Source: Brevibacillus_H sp049846925
Lineage (GTDB): Bacteria; Bacillota; Bacilli; Brevibacillales; Brevibacillaceae
DNA: 64,000 nucleotides
Reading direction: 5' to 3'
Assembly (NCBI RefSeq): GCF_049846925.1
Contig: NZ_JBNCMT010000001.1
Span: 1 to 64,000, forward strand
A program made the translations under genes and the position numbers. The notes beneath the pieces were generated by a model. It was not told where the DNA came from and searched no databases. It worked only from the letters and a program-made list of their open reading frames with translations. The first letter of the stretch is position 1; every line of letters starts with the position of its first letter. Positions 35,515 through 43,963 of the stretch are shown one piece after another.

Positions 35515-35545
35515 AAAAATTGCCATCCTGCGTAGGCAAGATGGC
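35515..35545 (-). terminator. Rho-independent terminator, minus strand
   Basis: On the minus strand, GCCATC / GATGGC stem followed by an AT-rich T-tract. It lies directly after the short open frame at 35551-35670, which is otherwise the only candidate for a transcript here. Confidence 0.6.
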
Positions 35546-35550
35546 TGTGA

Positions 35551-35670
35551 TCACACGTTCCCATCAATCTCCAATAAACCTTCTTTCATTTTATGTTGTT
35601 TGGACAACGTTTTCAAGACGAGAAAGAATTCACTGGATTGCAGGGTAATGAAATGGGATTCAGGTAACAC
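35551..35670 (-). CDS. Possible 39-residue protein
   Basis: A short frame, 'ESHFITLQSSEFFLVLKTLS' followed by 'KQHKMKEGLLEIDGNV', reads like a real protein and is followed six bases later by a terminator hairpin. The only start is GTG 35670, and no good ribosome site precedes it. The frame stays open upstream, antisense to the YflT-like gene. It could be the remnant of a longer gene. Confidence 0.3.
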   Translation of the reverse strand: MLPESHFITLQSSEFFLVLKTLSKQHKMKEGLLEIDGNV

Positions 35671-35713
35671 TAAAACATGACATTCATTCCGATTGCGAAA
35701 GGGAGGACGAAGG

Positions 35714-36088
35714 ATGATTAGTGCAACGAAACCGTTTGTGAAATTTCATAAATACGATCAGGAACTCGTGTCCGATATACAAGCTCTCAATTCATCCGGG
35801 TATGCCAAAGACGACATCTATGTACTCAAGTGGAACCCTGATAAAAACCATTCCAATCAGCGGAACAACTTCTATAAGTACAGTACTCATTTCGAGAGTG
35901 CTGTAGGTGATATTGATTCAAAGGCACATTTTTTTGACAATGGCGGTGAAGAACTGCGCAGTAAATTAGAGCATTTAGGACTAACTAAAGATGAGGCTTC
36001 CGCCCTAGTTCGAGAATTGCAGGAAACCGATAAAACGATCATATTACTGGTTCGGGACCTCAAGGACAACATCATCCCGATGAGTTAA
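35714..36088 (+). CDS. YflT-type general stress protein
   Basis: A 124-residue protein with the YflT/general-stress-17M layout. 'VSDIQALNSSGYAKDDIYVL' binds the first half of the fold. 'YSTHFESAVGDIDSKAHFF' and 'LEHLGLTKDEASALVREL' follow, then a final strand 'KTIILLVRD'. In Bacillus subtilis this family is induced by heat and sigma-B stress. ATG 35714 follows GGGAGG; the frame extends seven codons upstream without support. I could not find a clear sigma-B promoter. Confidence 0.75.
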   Translation: MISATKPFVKFHKYDQELVSDIQALNSSGYAKDDIYVLKWNPDKNHSNQRNNFYKYSTHFESAVGDIDSKAHFFDNGGEELRSKLEHLGLTKDEASALVRELQETDKTIILLVRDLKDNIIPMS

Positions 36089-36091
36089 AAA

Positions 36092-36138
36092 ACCCACCAG
36101 ACACAAGCTATTGCTGGCATCTGGCGGGGCCCCAAACT
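36092..36138. repeat. Structured repeat element, copy 1
   Basis: A 47-base element three bases after the stress-gene stop. It begins ACCCACCAGACACAAGCTAT and ends GGCGGGGCCCCAAACT; the same two blocks occur at 63041-63144. The ends pair: CCC-A-CCAGA with TCTGG-C-GGG, enclosing a small AGC/GCT hairpin. In copy 2 the third pair of the inner stem is C-G instead of A-T, a compensatory change. Confidence 0.6.
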
Positions 36139-36150
36139 TTTTATCAAATG

Positions 36151-36182
36151 AAAAAAGACAAGCACATTGCGCTTGTCTTTTA
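36151..36182. terminator. Bidirectional terminator
   Basis: Stem AAAAGACAAGC / GCTTGTCTTTT. Its end overlaps the stop codon of the DUF1292 gene. Confidence 0.85.
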
Positions 36183-36509
36183 TTTTTCATCATGATCGTG
36201 ATCATGATCATGTGGAATTAATTCGATATCTTCAAGAATTTCATCTAATTTTGCAAAAGCCTTGGTTTCTTCCTCTTCTTCCAAAGGAACCAATTCTCCA
36301 CCTTCAAGACCCAAAACGAAGATTTCGAGTTCTTCTCCGCCCTCTTCAAGCTCTTCTTCATCAAGTGGACGTGTCAAGGCAACATATTCTTTACCGTCAA
36401 CATCATAGATGGCGATAACTTCAAAATCACCGATGGACTCACCGTTCTCATCATCTAAGCTAATCACGTCGCCTACTTCTAAATCTTTGTTCTCTAGTTC
36501 GTTCGACAT
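36180..36509 (-). CDS. DUF1292 family protein
   Basis: A 109-residue, strongly acidic protein: 'GDVISLDDENGESIGDFEVI' and 'YDVDGKEYVALTRPLDEEEL' are typical of DUF1292 (YrzB type), a conserved Firmicutes family of unknown function. The C-terminus is unusual: 'HDHDHDHDEK', an alternating His-Asp tail that could bind metal. ATG 36509 follows AAGGACGTGAAATAA. Confidence 0.82.
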   Translation of the reverse strand: MSNELENKDLEVGDVISLDDENGESIGDFEVIAIYDVDGKEYVALTRPLDEEELEEGGEELEIFVLGLEGGELVPLEEEEETKAFAKLDEILEDIELIPHDHDHDHDEK

Positions 36510-36609
36510 TTATTTCACGTCCTTACCTTTTTATGGTTTACACTTCCATTACAGTATACAGATGCTACTTCGAAGAAACAACTTCTTTATCCAGCAAGCC
36601 GATAGGAAA

Positions 36610-36637
36610 GCGTCACATCCTGTGTAGAATGTGACGC
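36610..36637 (-). terminator. Probable terminator
   Basis: Stem GCGTCACAT / ATGTGACGC; the T-tract on the minus strand is weak (TTTCC). It follows the 59-residue gene. Confidence 0.6.
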
Positions 36638-36648
36638 ACCCGTGAATT

Positions 36649-36828
36649 TTATTCTGTAATTTCCTCAATGATGCCTTTTTCCATGAGGAACGCCTCTTCT
36701 GCCTGAAGGATGGTGATAATCTCATCTCTTCCGACTTTCATTTGGGCTCTCGCCAGACGCTCTTCAATATACACAAGCAATTCCTCGAAATCTACAATTT
36801 GCACTTCCTGTTTGTTCTGATCGTCCAT
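36649..36828 (-). CDS. YozD-like small protein
   Basis: A 59-residue acidic helical protein starting at ATG 36828 with GGAGGAGG upstream: 'IVDFEELLVYIEERLARAQM' followed by 'DEIITILQAEEAFLMEKGII'. The pattern of two helices with a Glu-rich end resembles the YozD family of Bacilli. Function unknown. It lies 68 bases after the ABC permease stop and could be read from the same transcript. Confidence 0.6.
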   Translation of the reverse strand: MDDQNKQEVQIVDFEELLVYIEERLARAQMKVGRDEIITILQAEEAFLMEKGIIEEITE

Positions 36829-36895
36829 AAATGAAAACCCTCCTCCAGAATGTTGACCACTTTATTGTACACATAGTCCAATTCCTGGTACAACC

Positions 36896-37726
36896 CTAAC
36901 GACGTTGAGGTCGGAGAAGATACGCACTCCACGCGACAATGATTACGCTCAATACGCTGTACACGATCATGAAAAATGCCCATTGCGGCATAAAAAAGCT
37001 GTTCAATGGCCCAATTGCTTCACCAAGCGTATCAAACATAACCAATACAGGATTTAATGCACCGAGGACCTGCATCGCTGGAATCGCCCATGCCTGATCG
37101 TTCTGATAAACCAACGGGTAGAGCTCGTGAAGCAAAAGCCCAATGAAAACGTAAAGCAATCCTGTACCAACAACAACGAAAAACGCTAATCCATAGGCAG
37201 TAATGGTACTGACACCCGTTCGTTTGATCCAGGTAGAGCAAAATAACCCAAGAGAACCAAAGAAAACGATGTTAACGGCGAAAAATCCAATCAAGGTAAG
37301 CAGTTGCGTCGGAGATATTCCTCCATACAAAAACACAAAGCTGTACAGTGGTAAGGAGGCGACCACCAGCAAAAAGATAAACGCAAGGGAAGTGAGTAAT
37401 TTGCTTAAAACAATCCTGCGTGGAGATAGCTGTGTAGTAAGCAGAATATTTAGCGTCTGCCGCTCTCTCTCCCCGCTAATCGCCCCCGCCGACAATGCTG
37501 GCGCGATAAAACAGATCATCATATATTGGATGACCGCAATCAGGATGAACACTTCCCTATTTTCTCCGGGATAAAGAATCTGGTTCATCTGCGATACATA
37601 CATAAAGCCCAAAAGGATCGCACCCATGACAAACAAGTAAAGGGCGAGTAGCCAGACTGTCTTCTTGTTGCGGAATCGCTCACGTAATTCTTTTACTAAC
37701 AAGGGGTTGCTGAAAAAGGAGCCCAT
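36896..37726 (-). CDS. ABC-2 type transporter permease
   Basis: A 276-residue membrane protein with six hydrophobic segments. The N-terminal 'NPLLVKELRERFRNKKTVWL' and 'ISGERERQTLNILLTTQLSP' are characteristic of ABC-2 permeases that pair with CcmA/NatA-type ATPases. Its ATG 37726 overlaps the ATPase stop (TGATG) after GGAGTGGGG. It is the last structural gene of the sigma-factor operon. The exported substrate is unknown. Confidence 0.85.
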   Translation of the reverse strand: MGSFFSNPLLVKELRERFRNKKTVWLLALYLFVMGAILLGFMYVSQMNQILYPGENREVFILIAVIQYMMICFIAPALSAGAISGERERQTLNILLTTQLSPRRIVLSKLLTSLAFIFLLVVASLPLYSFVFLYGGISPTQLLTLIGFFAVNIVFFGSLGLFCSTWIKRTGVSTITAYGLAFFVVVGTGLLYVFIGLLLHELYPLVYQNDQAWAIPAMQVLGALNPVLVMFDTLGEAIGPLNSFFMPQWAFFMIVYSVLSVIIVAWSAYLLRPQRR

Positions 37727-38652
37727 CAATTCCCCACTCCTTCCGTAATTGCCAGGAATACGTCTTCCAGATTCTCTTTGGATTCACCAAAATGAACCAC
37801 AGCTACACCCGCTGTAATTAATTGCTGCAACAGCGCAGTTTTATCCATATCCGTTCCGGTAAAGTGGAATCGGAAATGGTTCTGTTTATGGTCCAATCTG
37901 CGGACAAAGGGAGAAGCAGCCATTAACTGTTGGGCGAGTTCTTCGTTGTTCAGCGTTTTGAGGATCATGACTGAAATTCCACGTGTACCGACGCTTACTT
38001 CATCAACCGATCCACAAGCAATCAGCTTTCCTTTTTCAATAACACCAATTTCATCACACAACTCTGCCAGCTCAGGCAAGATATGCGAACTGATCAAAAT
38101 GGTTTTGCCCATAGCTCGAAGTTGTTTCAAAATTTCACGCATCTCAATACGTGCTCGTGGATCAAGTCCAGAAGCTGGTTCATCGAGGATAAGCACCTCA
38201 GGGCTGTGAACAAGGCAGCGGGCAAGACCCAGACGTTGCTTCATCCCCCGGGACAAGGAATCGACATACGCATCGGCTTTGTTGGACAAATTCACCAATT
38301 CCAGCAAATCGGCGATTAGTGATGTACGCTTCGATTGCGGGATGTTGTATGCGCCAGCATAGAAATTCAAATACTCCGTTGCTTTTAAATTATCGTACAC
38401 CCCAAAAAAGTCAGGCATATATCCCAGTGATTGGCGGACTGCTTTTGGGTCTTTCATCACGTCGTAACCCGCCACAAATGCTTTCCCCGAAGAAGGCGCC
38501 AACAAGGTGGATAAAATCATCATGGTGGTAGATTTGCCCGCTCCATTCGGTCCGATAAATCCAAAAACCTTTCCTTTTTCGATTTTCAGGGACAAATCAG
38601 ACAGAGCAAGCAGCTTGCCATAGGTTTTGGTCAAGTTTTCTGTTTGGATCAT
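37726..38652 (-). CDS. ABC transporter ATP-binding protein
   Basis: A 308-residue ATPase: Walker A 'GPNGAGKST', Q-loop 'LGYMPDFFG', signature 'LSRGMKQRLGLARCL' and Walker B 'VLILDEPASGLD', then the switch His in 'ISSHILPELAEL'. The C-terminal 80 residues form the extra domain common in ABC-2 exporters. It partners the permease overlapping its stop. One base separates its start from the upstream gene's stop. Confidence 0.92.
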   Translation of the reverse strand: MIQTENLTKTYGKLLALSDLSLKIEKGKVFGFIGPNGAGKSTTMMILSTLLAPSSGKAFVAGYDVMKDPKAVRQSLGYMPDFFGVYDNLKATEYLNFYAGAYNIPQSKRTSLIADLLELVNLSNKADAYVDSLSRGMKQRLGLARCLVHSPEVLILDEPASGLDPRARIEMREILKQLRAMGKTILISSHILPELAELCDEIGVIEKGKLIACGSVDEVSVGTRGISVMILKTLNNEELAQQLMAASPFVRRLDHKQNHFRFHFTGTDMDKTALLQQLITAGVAVVHFGESKENLEDVFLAITEGVGN

Positions 38653-38653
38653 C

Positions 38654-40915
38654 TTATCTCTCCTCTCCTTCTACAGCGAAAAATGGCATCGGCATAGAGA
38701 GGCGCTGGTTTGTGGTATTTGACAATCGAATCTCAACAAATCCATCTTTATTGATATAATCGCTTACGTTCTTGTCCAGAATGATTCGTTTTTCTCGATT
38801 GACCTTCTCCCACGAATTGGTTTTTACATTGCGAATTTCTTTGTCAAACGGACGATAAGGTGCGTAGTCAAGCGGAATCTCAATCTTCGTAACTGCCAAA
38901 TCCATTGGTGAAGCGTACAAACGGAAAGTCACACTGCCTTTGCCAACCTCCCATTGGAAAGCACCCATTCGGCTAGTCATCCCCTCTTCACGGATCGCCT
39001 CCACCTGCAACGTTCCAAATGGATAATGAACTCGGCCATTAGAGGATTTCGCCAGTTTCAATTGTTGATTAAAAACATTGTAGAAGAACTGATTATGCTC
39101 CTTACCCACCATACTGATGACAGGCAACGATTGTTCAGATACGCCAACGACCCTAGTAACAACACTCATTACCCCATTCTTTGTGATGGATGTTTTCAAT
39201 TGGGCAATTTCCTCGTGCAGTTGTGGACCTGCCAAGACGTCCTGCTTATCTCGCAGTTCATCTTCAAGGTAGATTTCCTTCAACGTTTCCTTTACCTGCT
39301 TGGTTTCGCCCTTTTTGAACGATCCAAGATCAAATCGTTGCATTCCCAGATCAAGGTATACGTTTTGCATATCGAAAGCGGTATTATTCGTAATCGAACC
39401 CTTTACTTGATTTTGTTCCACGAACAGCTTGTTATCAAATGAGCCAATATCACTTCGATAGCTTGTAGCTACTGCTTGTTTTCCCGTCAGATAAGGCACT
39501 TGTGTATAGGTAAACAGATTCCCGTTTTGTTCATCATGTTGAAGTGTTATATTGTCAAATCGATCTTGACCTCTCAAGGCACCTAGTGGAATCGTGTGAA
39601 CTCCATTCTCACTCTTCACCTGATAAGAACCACCTGAGACAGTCAGGAAGGTTGCGGCTGTGGCAAGTTTTGCTGTATGGTCATCCAGTATCGTAACCGA
39701 TGTAACGTTGTAACTCGCATCCGATTTGGTGATCTGCAAACGACCGATCGTATATACGCCGGCTGACAAGACAATAGCCAGCAAAGGAATGACTCCCCAT
39801 GCCCATTCTCTGCGGTCTTTTCTTTTCAATAAGAAATACAGGAGTGGTGCAACTACCAGAATATAAACGATCCAAATCACGGCCAACCATTCGACTGCCG
39901 GAGTGGAGACCCCTGGAATGAATCTGCTTAAGCTACGTAGCGAATAATCCATTGGATTGGTAATTCCGATTGATTCAGCGGGCTTGATTAACTTATGTGT
40001 ATTCAAAACATGCTGCCACATTTGGCGATTGTACTGCCAAGAGGCAAGTGGTTCAGCATTCACATCATAATTGACAAACAAGATTCGCCCGCTTCCGATC
40101 TGTTTTGAAACAAACAAGGGAAGGTCAGTGTTATAGACATCAAGCGAAGTAATCGGAAGTCGTTCTTGCCCTGACAAATTGCGAAGTTCATCTAGTTGAG
40201 ACTTGCTTCCACTACGTCCTGCAGAGATCGGCATGACGTCTTCAAATTGTTTGAGGATCTTATCTTTACCTGCCCCTGTTGAAAGCAGGAGAATTCCGCC
40301 TTGGTTTACCCATTCCTTGATCGCCTTGAATTGATGTTCATTCAATGCAGATTGATCGGCATTACCAAGCGCCAATAAATCAAGATTATGCAGGATCCAG
40401 GCATCCTCTGGCATCAAATTGGGTCTAACTGCTTTGATATTATATTCTTGCCAGCTTCCATTCACTTCGTTACGGATCGACAAAAAGTGGAATGCATTGG
40501 GATTGGTATCGACTACCGCACCGATTCGGTCCATAAACTGATTGTTATTCACTACTGCCTCAGTTTGAATGACTTTTTCACCCTGTTGCAGGTGAGCAAA
40601 AACATCACCGTTCATCAAGAAATCCGTGGGCATCTCAAAATTGACTTTCTTTGTTTCTCCTTTGCCCACCTGTACGAACTGCTTGAATTGATTGGCATGA
40701 TCCCTCGGCGAAAAGTCTTTTTGCTCCAGTTGGACTGTTCCACTAAAATCCTGACCCTGGTTCGTTATTTTCACTTCAACCCTTGTCCACTCGCCTTGCT
40801 TCATCAACCCGCCCAATGGCAAGGTTACTTCCATATCAATATCTTCTGTAGCTGACGTTGGCAGGATCGAACAATAGATCAACGCAACCACCAAGATCAG
40901 TATCCTTCTCCACAT
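38654..40915 (-). CDS. Large membrane-anchored protein of the ABC operon
   Basis: A 753-residue protein. It has a signal peptide (residues 1-22), an Ig-like N-terminal domain ('PLGGLMKQGEWTRVEVKI'), a region like a class-I amidotransferase fold ('ALNEHQFKAIKEWVNQGGIL'), then two or three membrane helices near residues 345-405 ('LAVIWIVYILVVAPLLYFLL'). A long extracellular beta-rich C-terminal half follows. Similar large proteins sit beside ABC exporters of the gliding/DUF4350 type. ATG 40915 follows AAAGGAG. It probably works with the ABC pair, perhaps sensing or presenting the substrate; that is inference. Confidence 0.7.
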   Translation of the reverse strand: MWRRILILVVALIYCSILPTSATEDIDMEVTLPLGGLMKQGEWTRVEVKITNQGQDFSGTVQLEQKDFSPRDHANQFKQFVQVGKGETKKVNFEMPTDFLMNGDVFAHLQQGEKVIQTEAVVNNNQFMDRIGAVVDTNPNAFHFLSIRNEVNGSWQEYNIKAVRPNLMPEDAWILHNLDLLALGNADQSALNEHQFKAIKEWVNQGGILLLSTGAGKDKILKQFEDVMPISAGRSGSKSQLDELRNLSGQERLPITSLDVYNTDLPLFVSKQIGSGRILFVNYDVNAEPLASWQYNRQMWQHVLNTHKLIKPAESIGITNPMDYSLRSLSRFIPGVSTPAVEWLAVIWIVYILVVAPLLYFLLKRKDRREWAWGVIPLLAIVLSAGVYTIGRLQITKSDASYNVTSVTILDDHTAKLATAATFLTVSGGSYQVKSENGVHTIPLGALRGQDRFDNITLQHDEQNGNLFTYTQVPYLTGKQAVATSYRSDIGSFDNKLFVEQNQVKGSITNNTAFDMQNVYLDLGMQRFDLGSFKKGETKQVKETLKEIYLEDELRDKQDVLAGPQLHEEIAQLKTSITKNGVMSVVTRVVGVSEQSLPVISMVGKEHNQFFYNVFNQQLKLAKSSNGRVHYPFGTLQVEAIREEGMTSRMGAFQWEVGKGSVTFRLYASPMDLAVTKIEIPLDYAPYRPFDKEIRNVKTNSWEKVNREKRIILDKNVSDYINKDGFVEIRLSNTTNQRLSMPMPFFAVEGEER

Positions 40916-40928
40916 GGTCTTCTCTCCT

Positions 40929-41993
40929 TTATTCATTACGTTCAGCGATATACAAGGTATTCTGCTGTTTTTCTGATGAGACAAGCACCAAGTGTTTGCC
41001 GTCGTTCGCCCATTTTGCCTGTTGAATCGTCATCCCATCTACAGGTATGTTTTGTTCAGATCTGGCAACAAGCGTTTCGGGATCGACTACTGCTTCTACC
41101 AGTTCTCCTTGGTTGGAAATATACGTGAATTGATTGTCGGATACCCATGATGGATATGTTCCCTGAACGATAAAGTGTCGTTGGTTCGTAAGCATATTCA
41201 TTATTTGGATCTCGCCATCTTTTTCGTATGAAACCAGTTTTCCATCAGGTGACCAGCTTACATTGCGACCGTCTATCAGTTTCTCTGCTGCAAATGTATT
41301 GGTATTGGCGATCCAAGCTTCTTCCTTGCCGTCTTTCTTCCGGGTAAAGGAAATTTGCGTACGAACGGGGTTCCAGTCTAAACCTGAAAATTGAACGTCT
41401 TTTTCTTCCCACAACAGTCGACTGGCATACTGACTGCCCTTTTGATCGAAATCAACCAACCACAGTCTTGCTATTTCTCCGTTCTCTTCTACCAATGCAA
41501 TCTGGTTGTCATTGGGTGACCACGCAGGAGCCAAGTACTTTCCCTTTGTCTGGGGTAAAGTGATTGCCCTTTTCCGCGTTTTCTCTTCAAGATCGTAGGT
41601 GTATAACATCGCATTGCCCGATACCACCCCTACTTGTTCTCCCTTTGGCGATAAAGCCACTTGTTCCATTTCACGGGCATTTTCAATTGTTAACTTCTGT
41701 GGTTTATGTAATGAAACGGAATCACTCATAAAAAATGGAAGTGCAATTAATACAGCCGCTATACCTGCGCCTAATGGAAGAAACCGACGCAACCATGACT
41801 GTTTCCTGGGACTTGACGAGGGCGTATTGTTCTGACCCATTTGTTTCATCTGTTCCAGCAAGCGTTGCTTCAGCTCGATTTTCAGTTGCTGATTGATGGG
41901 AACGGACTGGCGAATTAATTTCAGATGAGACAACAATTGGGCAACGGTGGTGTCTTCCAATTCTGGAGTTGTTAATTGGTCATCGTCTCTCAT
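40929..41993 (-). CDS. Membrane-anchored beta-propeller protein, likely anti-sigma factor
   Basis: A 354-residue protein: a 50-residue cytoplasmic helical N-terminus ('LEDTTVAQLLSHLKLIRQSV'), one membrane helix near residues 72-92 ('FLPLGAGIAAVLIALPFFM'), and an outside beta-propeller with TolB/WD40-like blades ('VALSPKGEQVGVVSG', 'APAWSPNDNQIALVEENGEI', 'VSWSPDGKLVSYEKDGEI'). ATG 41993 overlaps the end of the sigma gene by 14 bases. Position and topology fit an anti-sigma factor that senses the cell surface, but it lacks the zinc-binding HxxxCxxC motif of classic ones. Confidence 0.7.
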   Translation of the reverse strand: MRDDDQLTTPELEDTTVAQLLSHLKLIRQSVPINQQLKIELKQRLLEQMKQMGQNNTPSSSPRKQSWLRRFLPLGAGIAAVLIALPFFMSDSVSLHKPQKLTIENAREMEQVALSPKGEQVGVVSGNAMLYTYDLEEKTRKRAITLPQTKGKYLAPAWSPNDNQIALVEENGEIARLWLVDFDQKGSQYASRLLWEEKDVQFSGLDWNPVRTQISFTRKKDGKEEAWIANTNTFAAEKLIDGRNVSWSPDGKLVSYEKDGEIQIMNMLTNQRHFIVQGTYPSWVSDNQFTYISNQGELVEAVVDPETLVARSEQNIPVDGMTIQQAKWANDGKHLVLVSSEKQQNTLYIAERNE

Positions 41994-42561
41994 TCCCATT
42001 TCCCTCCTTGTAAAGTTTCTGTAGTTGTTGTAAGCCACGATGTGAAATCATCTTGATGCTTGATTCTGTTCGCCCCAGTACCTCAGCGACCTGTTGAATT
42101 TTCAGATCGCCAAAATAACGCAGGGTTAAGACATCCCTTTGATCAGTAGTCAATTGATCCAGCCTTTCTTTTAACAATCGAATTTCTTCATTTGTCAATG
42201 CTTGTTGCTCAGGCTGCCAGGTGTTGTCAATTTTTCCTTCCAGTAATTCTTCATGTTCAACGGGTGTCTCCCGGTTTTTTCGCAAAAAATCAATAAACGC
42301 ATTGTGCGCAATCCGAAAGATCCAGGAAGCAAACGGACTTGTTCTACTGTATTGATCAAATTTCTCCAATGCCTTCAAAAATACAGTTGTTGTCAAATCA
42401 TCGGCGTCCCAGGAATTATAGACACGACAGCGTAAATATCTGTTAACCCGATCAAAATATTCATCATAGAGCTCGGAAAAATCTCGCGCTTCATAATAGC
42501 TTGACGGGTTATCAGGCGTTGGAGAAAAATGATTTTCCTCCTGCTTCATTGGCATTCCCAT
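41980..42561 (-). CDS. ECF-type RNA polymerase sigma factor
   Basis: A 193-residue sigma-70 family protein with regions 2 and 4 only. Region 2 is 'YDEYFDRVNRYLRCRV', 'DADDLTTTVFLKALEKFDQY' and 'PFASWIFRIAHNAFIDFLRK'; region 4 is 'TTDQRDVLTLRYFGDLKIQQ' with the helix-turn-helix 'VAEVLGRTESSIKMISHRGL'. ATG 42561 follows GGAGG at seven bases. It heads an operon with a membrane partner and an ABC exporter, an arrangement like the sigY-yxlCDEFG operon of Bacillus subtilis. Confidence 0.9.
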   Translation of the reverse strand: MGMPMKQEENHFSPTPDNPSSYYEARDFSELYDEYFDRVNRYLRCRVYNSWDADDLTTTVFLKALEKFDQYSRTSPFASWIFRIAHNAFIDFLRKNRETPVEHEELLEGKIDNTWQPEQQALTNEEIRLLKERLDQLTTDQRDVLTLRYFGDLKIQQVAEVLGRTESSIKMISHRGLQQLQKLYKEGNGNERR

Positions 42562-42683
42562 CCCTCTTCCTCCAACCACAATTTACCCCACCTGGAATCA
42601 GTCATAATGAGCTTGATTCCGACCAATTTTGCTCGCGAGCGGTCTTTTTTCGATGGGTGGGGGCCCCTCTTTCTATCCCATTT

Positions 42684-42710
42684 GACGATCCGTTTCTGGA
42701 AAATGTCACA
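42684..42710 (-). promoter_or_regulatory. Candidate ECF-dependent autoregulated promoter
   Basis: On the minus strand upstream of the sigma gene: TGTGACA, 16 bases, CGTC. ECF sigma factors usually recognise a -35 with AAC/GAC and a -10 with CGTC at 15-17 bases, often in their own promoter. About 120 bases of leader follow. Confidence 0.4.
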
Positions 42711-42721
42711 CGATCCACAAA

Positions 42722-42794
42722 ATAAAACTCGCACTGGCAAAATAAATTTTACTAGAATTTCAATCTAGCAAGTTCTTTTACCAAATGCGAGTTG
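42722..42794. terminator. Extended terminator hairpin
   Basis: AAACTCGCA (42725) pairs with TGCGAGTT (42786), extended by TGGCAAAA / TTTTACCA and an inner TAGA/TCTA stem. On the minus strand it ends in TTTTATTTT, after the trans-sulfuration gene. Confidence 0.75.
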
Positions 42795-42814
42795 AATTTT
42801 TAATTTTTTACCTA

Positions 42815-43963
42815 TTATCCGAGAAGACCTTTTTGCAAATCGGCGATAATGTCTTCCCAGCTTTCAATTCCAACAGAGAGTCGAACCAATCCCATCGTAA
42901 TTCCAGATTCCTGTCGCTGCACTTCACTCAACGCCCGATGAGAAGTGGTAACCGGATGTGAGACGCTCGTTTCCACTCCAGCAAGAGAAGGAGCCAATTT
43001 GATCCAAGATAACGATCGATAGAACTGATAAATCTTGCTTTCATCTGCCAGACGAAATGAAATCATAGCGCCCTGTTTGTTGCGATGAAAAAACGTTGTA
43101 GCCTCTGGGTTGGGATAATACACCTCCCCAACTGCTGGGTGCTGCTTCAGATAGCCAGCTACCTGCTTCGCATTATCGCATTGTTTTTCCATGCGAATAG
43201 CGAGAGTTTTAAGCCCACGACAAGTTAACCATGCTTCAAACGGACTTAATGACGCTCCATAGCTCACTACAATCTCTTTGGCTCGTTGAATCAGTTTGTT
43301 GCTACCCACCAGCACACCGGAAGTTACGTCACTGTGTCCGCCGATATACTTGGTTGCGCTGTGTACGACCAGGTCTGCACCAAATGCGGTTGGTTGCACC
43401 AGATAGGGAGTCGCAAATGTATTGTCAATCATCGTTACGAGTCCGTGCTGCTTTGCTTGGTTGATCCAGTATGGCATATCAGCCACCGTTAACAGTGGAT
43501 TCGTGATCGTCTCAAAGAAAAACATTTTGGTATTGGGTCGAACGGCTTCAGAAAGTGAAGAAATCTTTTGCAAATTAACTAATTCCAGCTCAATGTGAAA
43601 CCGTGAAAGCTCTTTGGAGAGAAGGGCGTAGGTTCCTCCATAAATTTCGTGTGAAGCGAGAATGTGATCTCCTGGTTGAAGAACAGCCAGCAAACCAGCC
43701 ATAATCGCACCCATGCCAGATGCAGCACTGACTCCGCTCTCTGCTCCTTCCAAAAGCGCAACTGCATCTGCCAATTCCGTCTGATTAGGATTGCCGTTTC
43801 GGGTATACAGGTAATCCCGCTCTCCCGCATAATACTCTTCCACTTCTTCTAGTCCTGGAAAAGCAAACACGGACGTCTGAAAGATCGGAGTAGTTTTCGC
43901 TGTCCCGATGTTTTCTTGTGCATGCCCGATATGTACCGTTCTCGTTTCGAAGCGTTCCGTCAT
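42815..43963 (-). CDS. Cystathionine/methionine gamma-lyase family PLP enzyme
   Basis: A 382-residue Cys/Met-metabolism PLP enzyme: 'RTVHIGHAQENIGTAKTTPI', 'YLYTRNGNPNQTELADAVAL', 'SGVSAASGMGAIMAGLLAVL', the Asp in 'LVTMIDNTFATPYL' and the Schiff-base Lys in 'HSATKYIGGHSDV'. The C-terminal 'SLAGVETSVSHPVTTSHRAL' and 'GLVRLSVGIESWEDI' are family-typical. The 'SWIKLAPSLAGVETSVSHP' region favours gamma-lyase or cystathionine-lyase activity over gamma-synthase, but exact reaction is open. ATG 43963 follows GAGGGGGAG. No SAM riboswitch or T-box was seen upstream. Confidence 0.88.
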   Translation of the reverse strand: MTERFETRTVHIGHAQENIGTAKTTPIFQTSVFAFPGLEEVEEYYAGERDYLYTRNGNPNQTELADAVALLEGAESGVSAASGMGAIMAGLLAVLQPGDHILASHEIYGGTYALLSKELSRFHIELELVNLQKISSLSEAVRPNTKMFFFETITNPLLTVADMPYWINQAKQHGLVTMIDNTFATPYLVQPTAFGADLVVHSATKYIGGHSDVTSGVLVGSNKLIQRAKEIVVSYGASLSPFEAWLTCRGLKTLAIRMEKQCDNAKQVAGYLKQHPAVGEVYYPNPEATTFFHRNKQGAMISFRLADESKIYQFYRSLSWIKLAPSLAGVETSVSHPVTTSHRALSEVQRQESGITMGLVRLSVGIESWEDIIADLQKGLLG

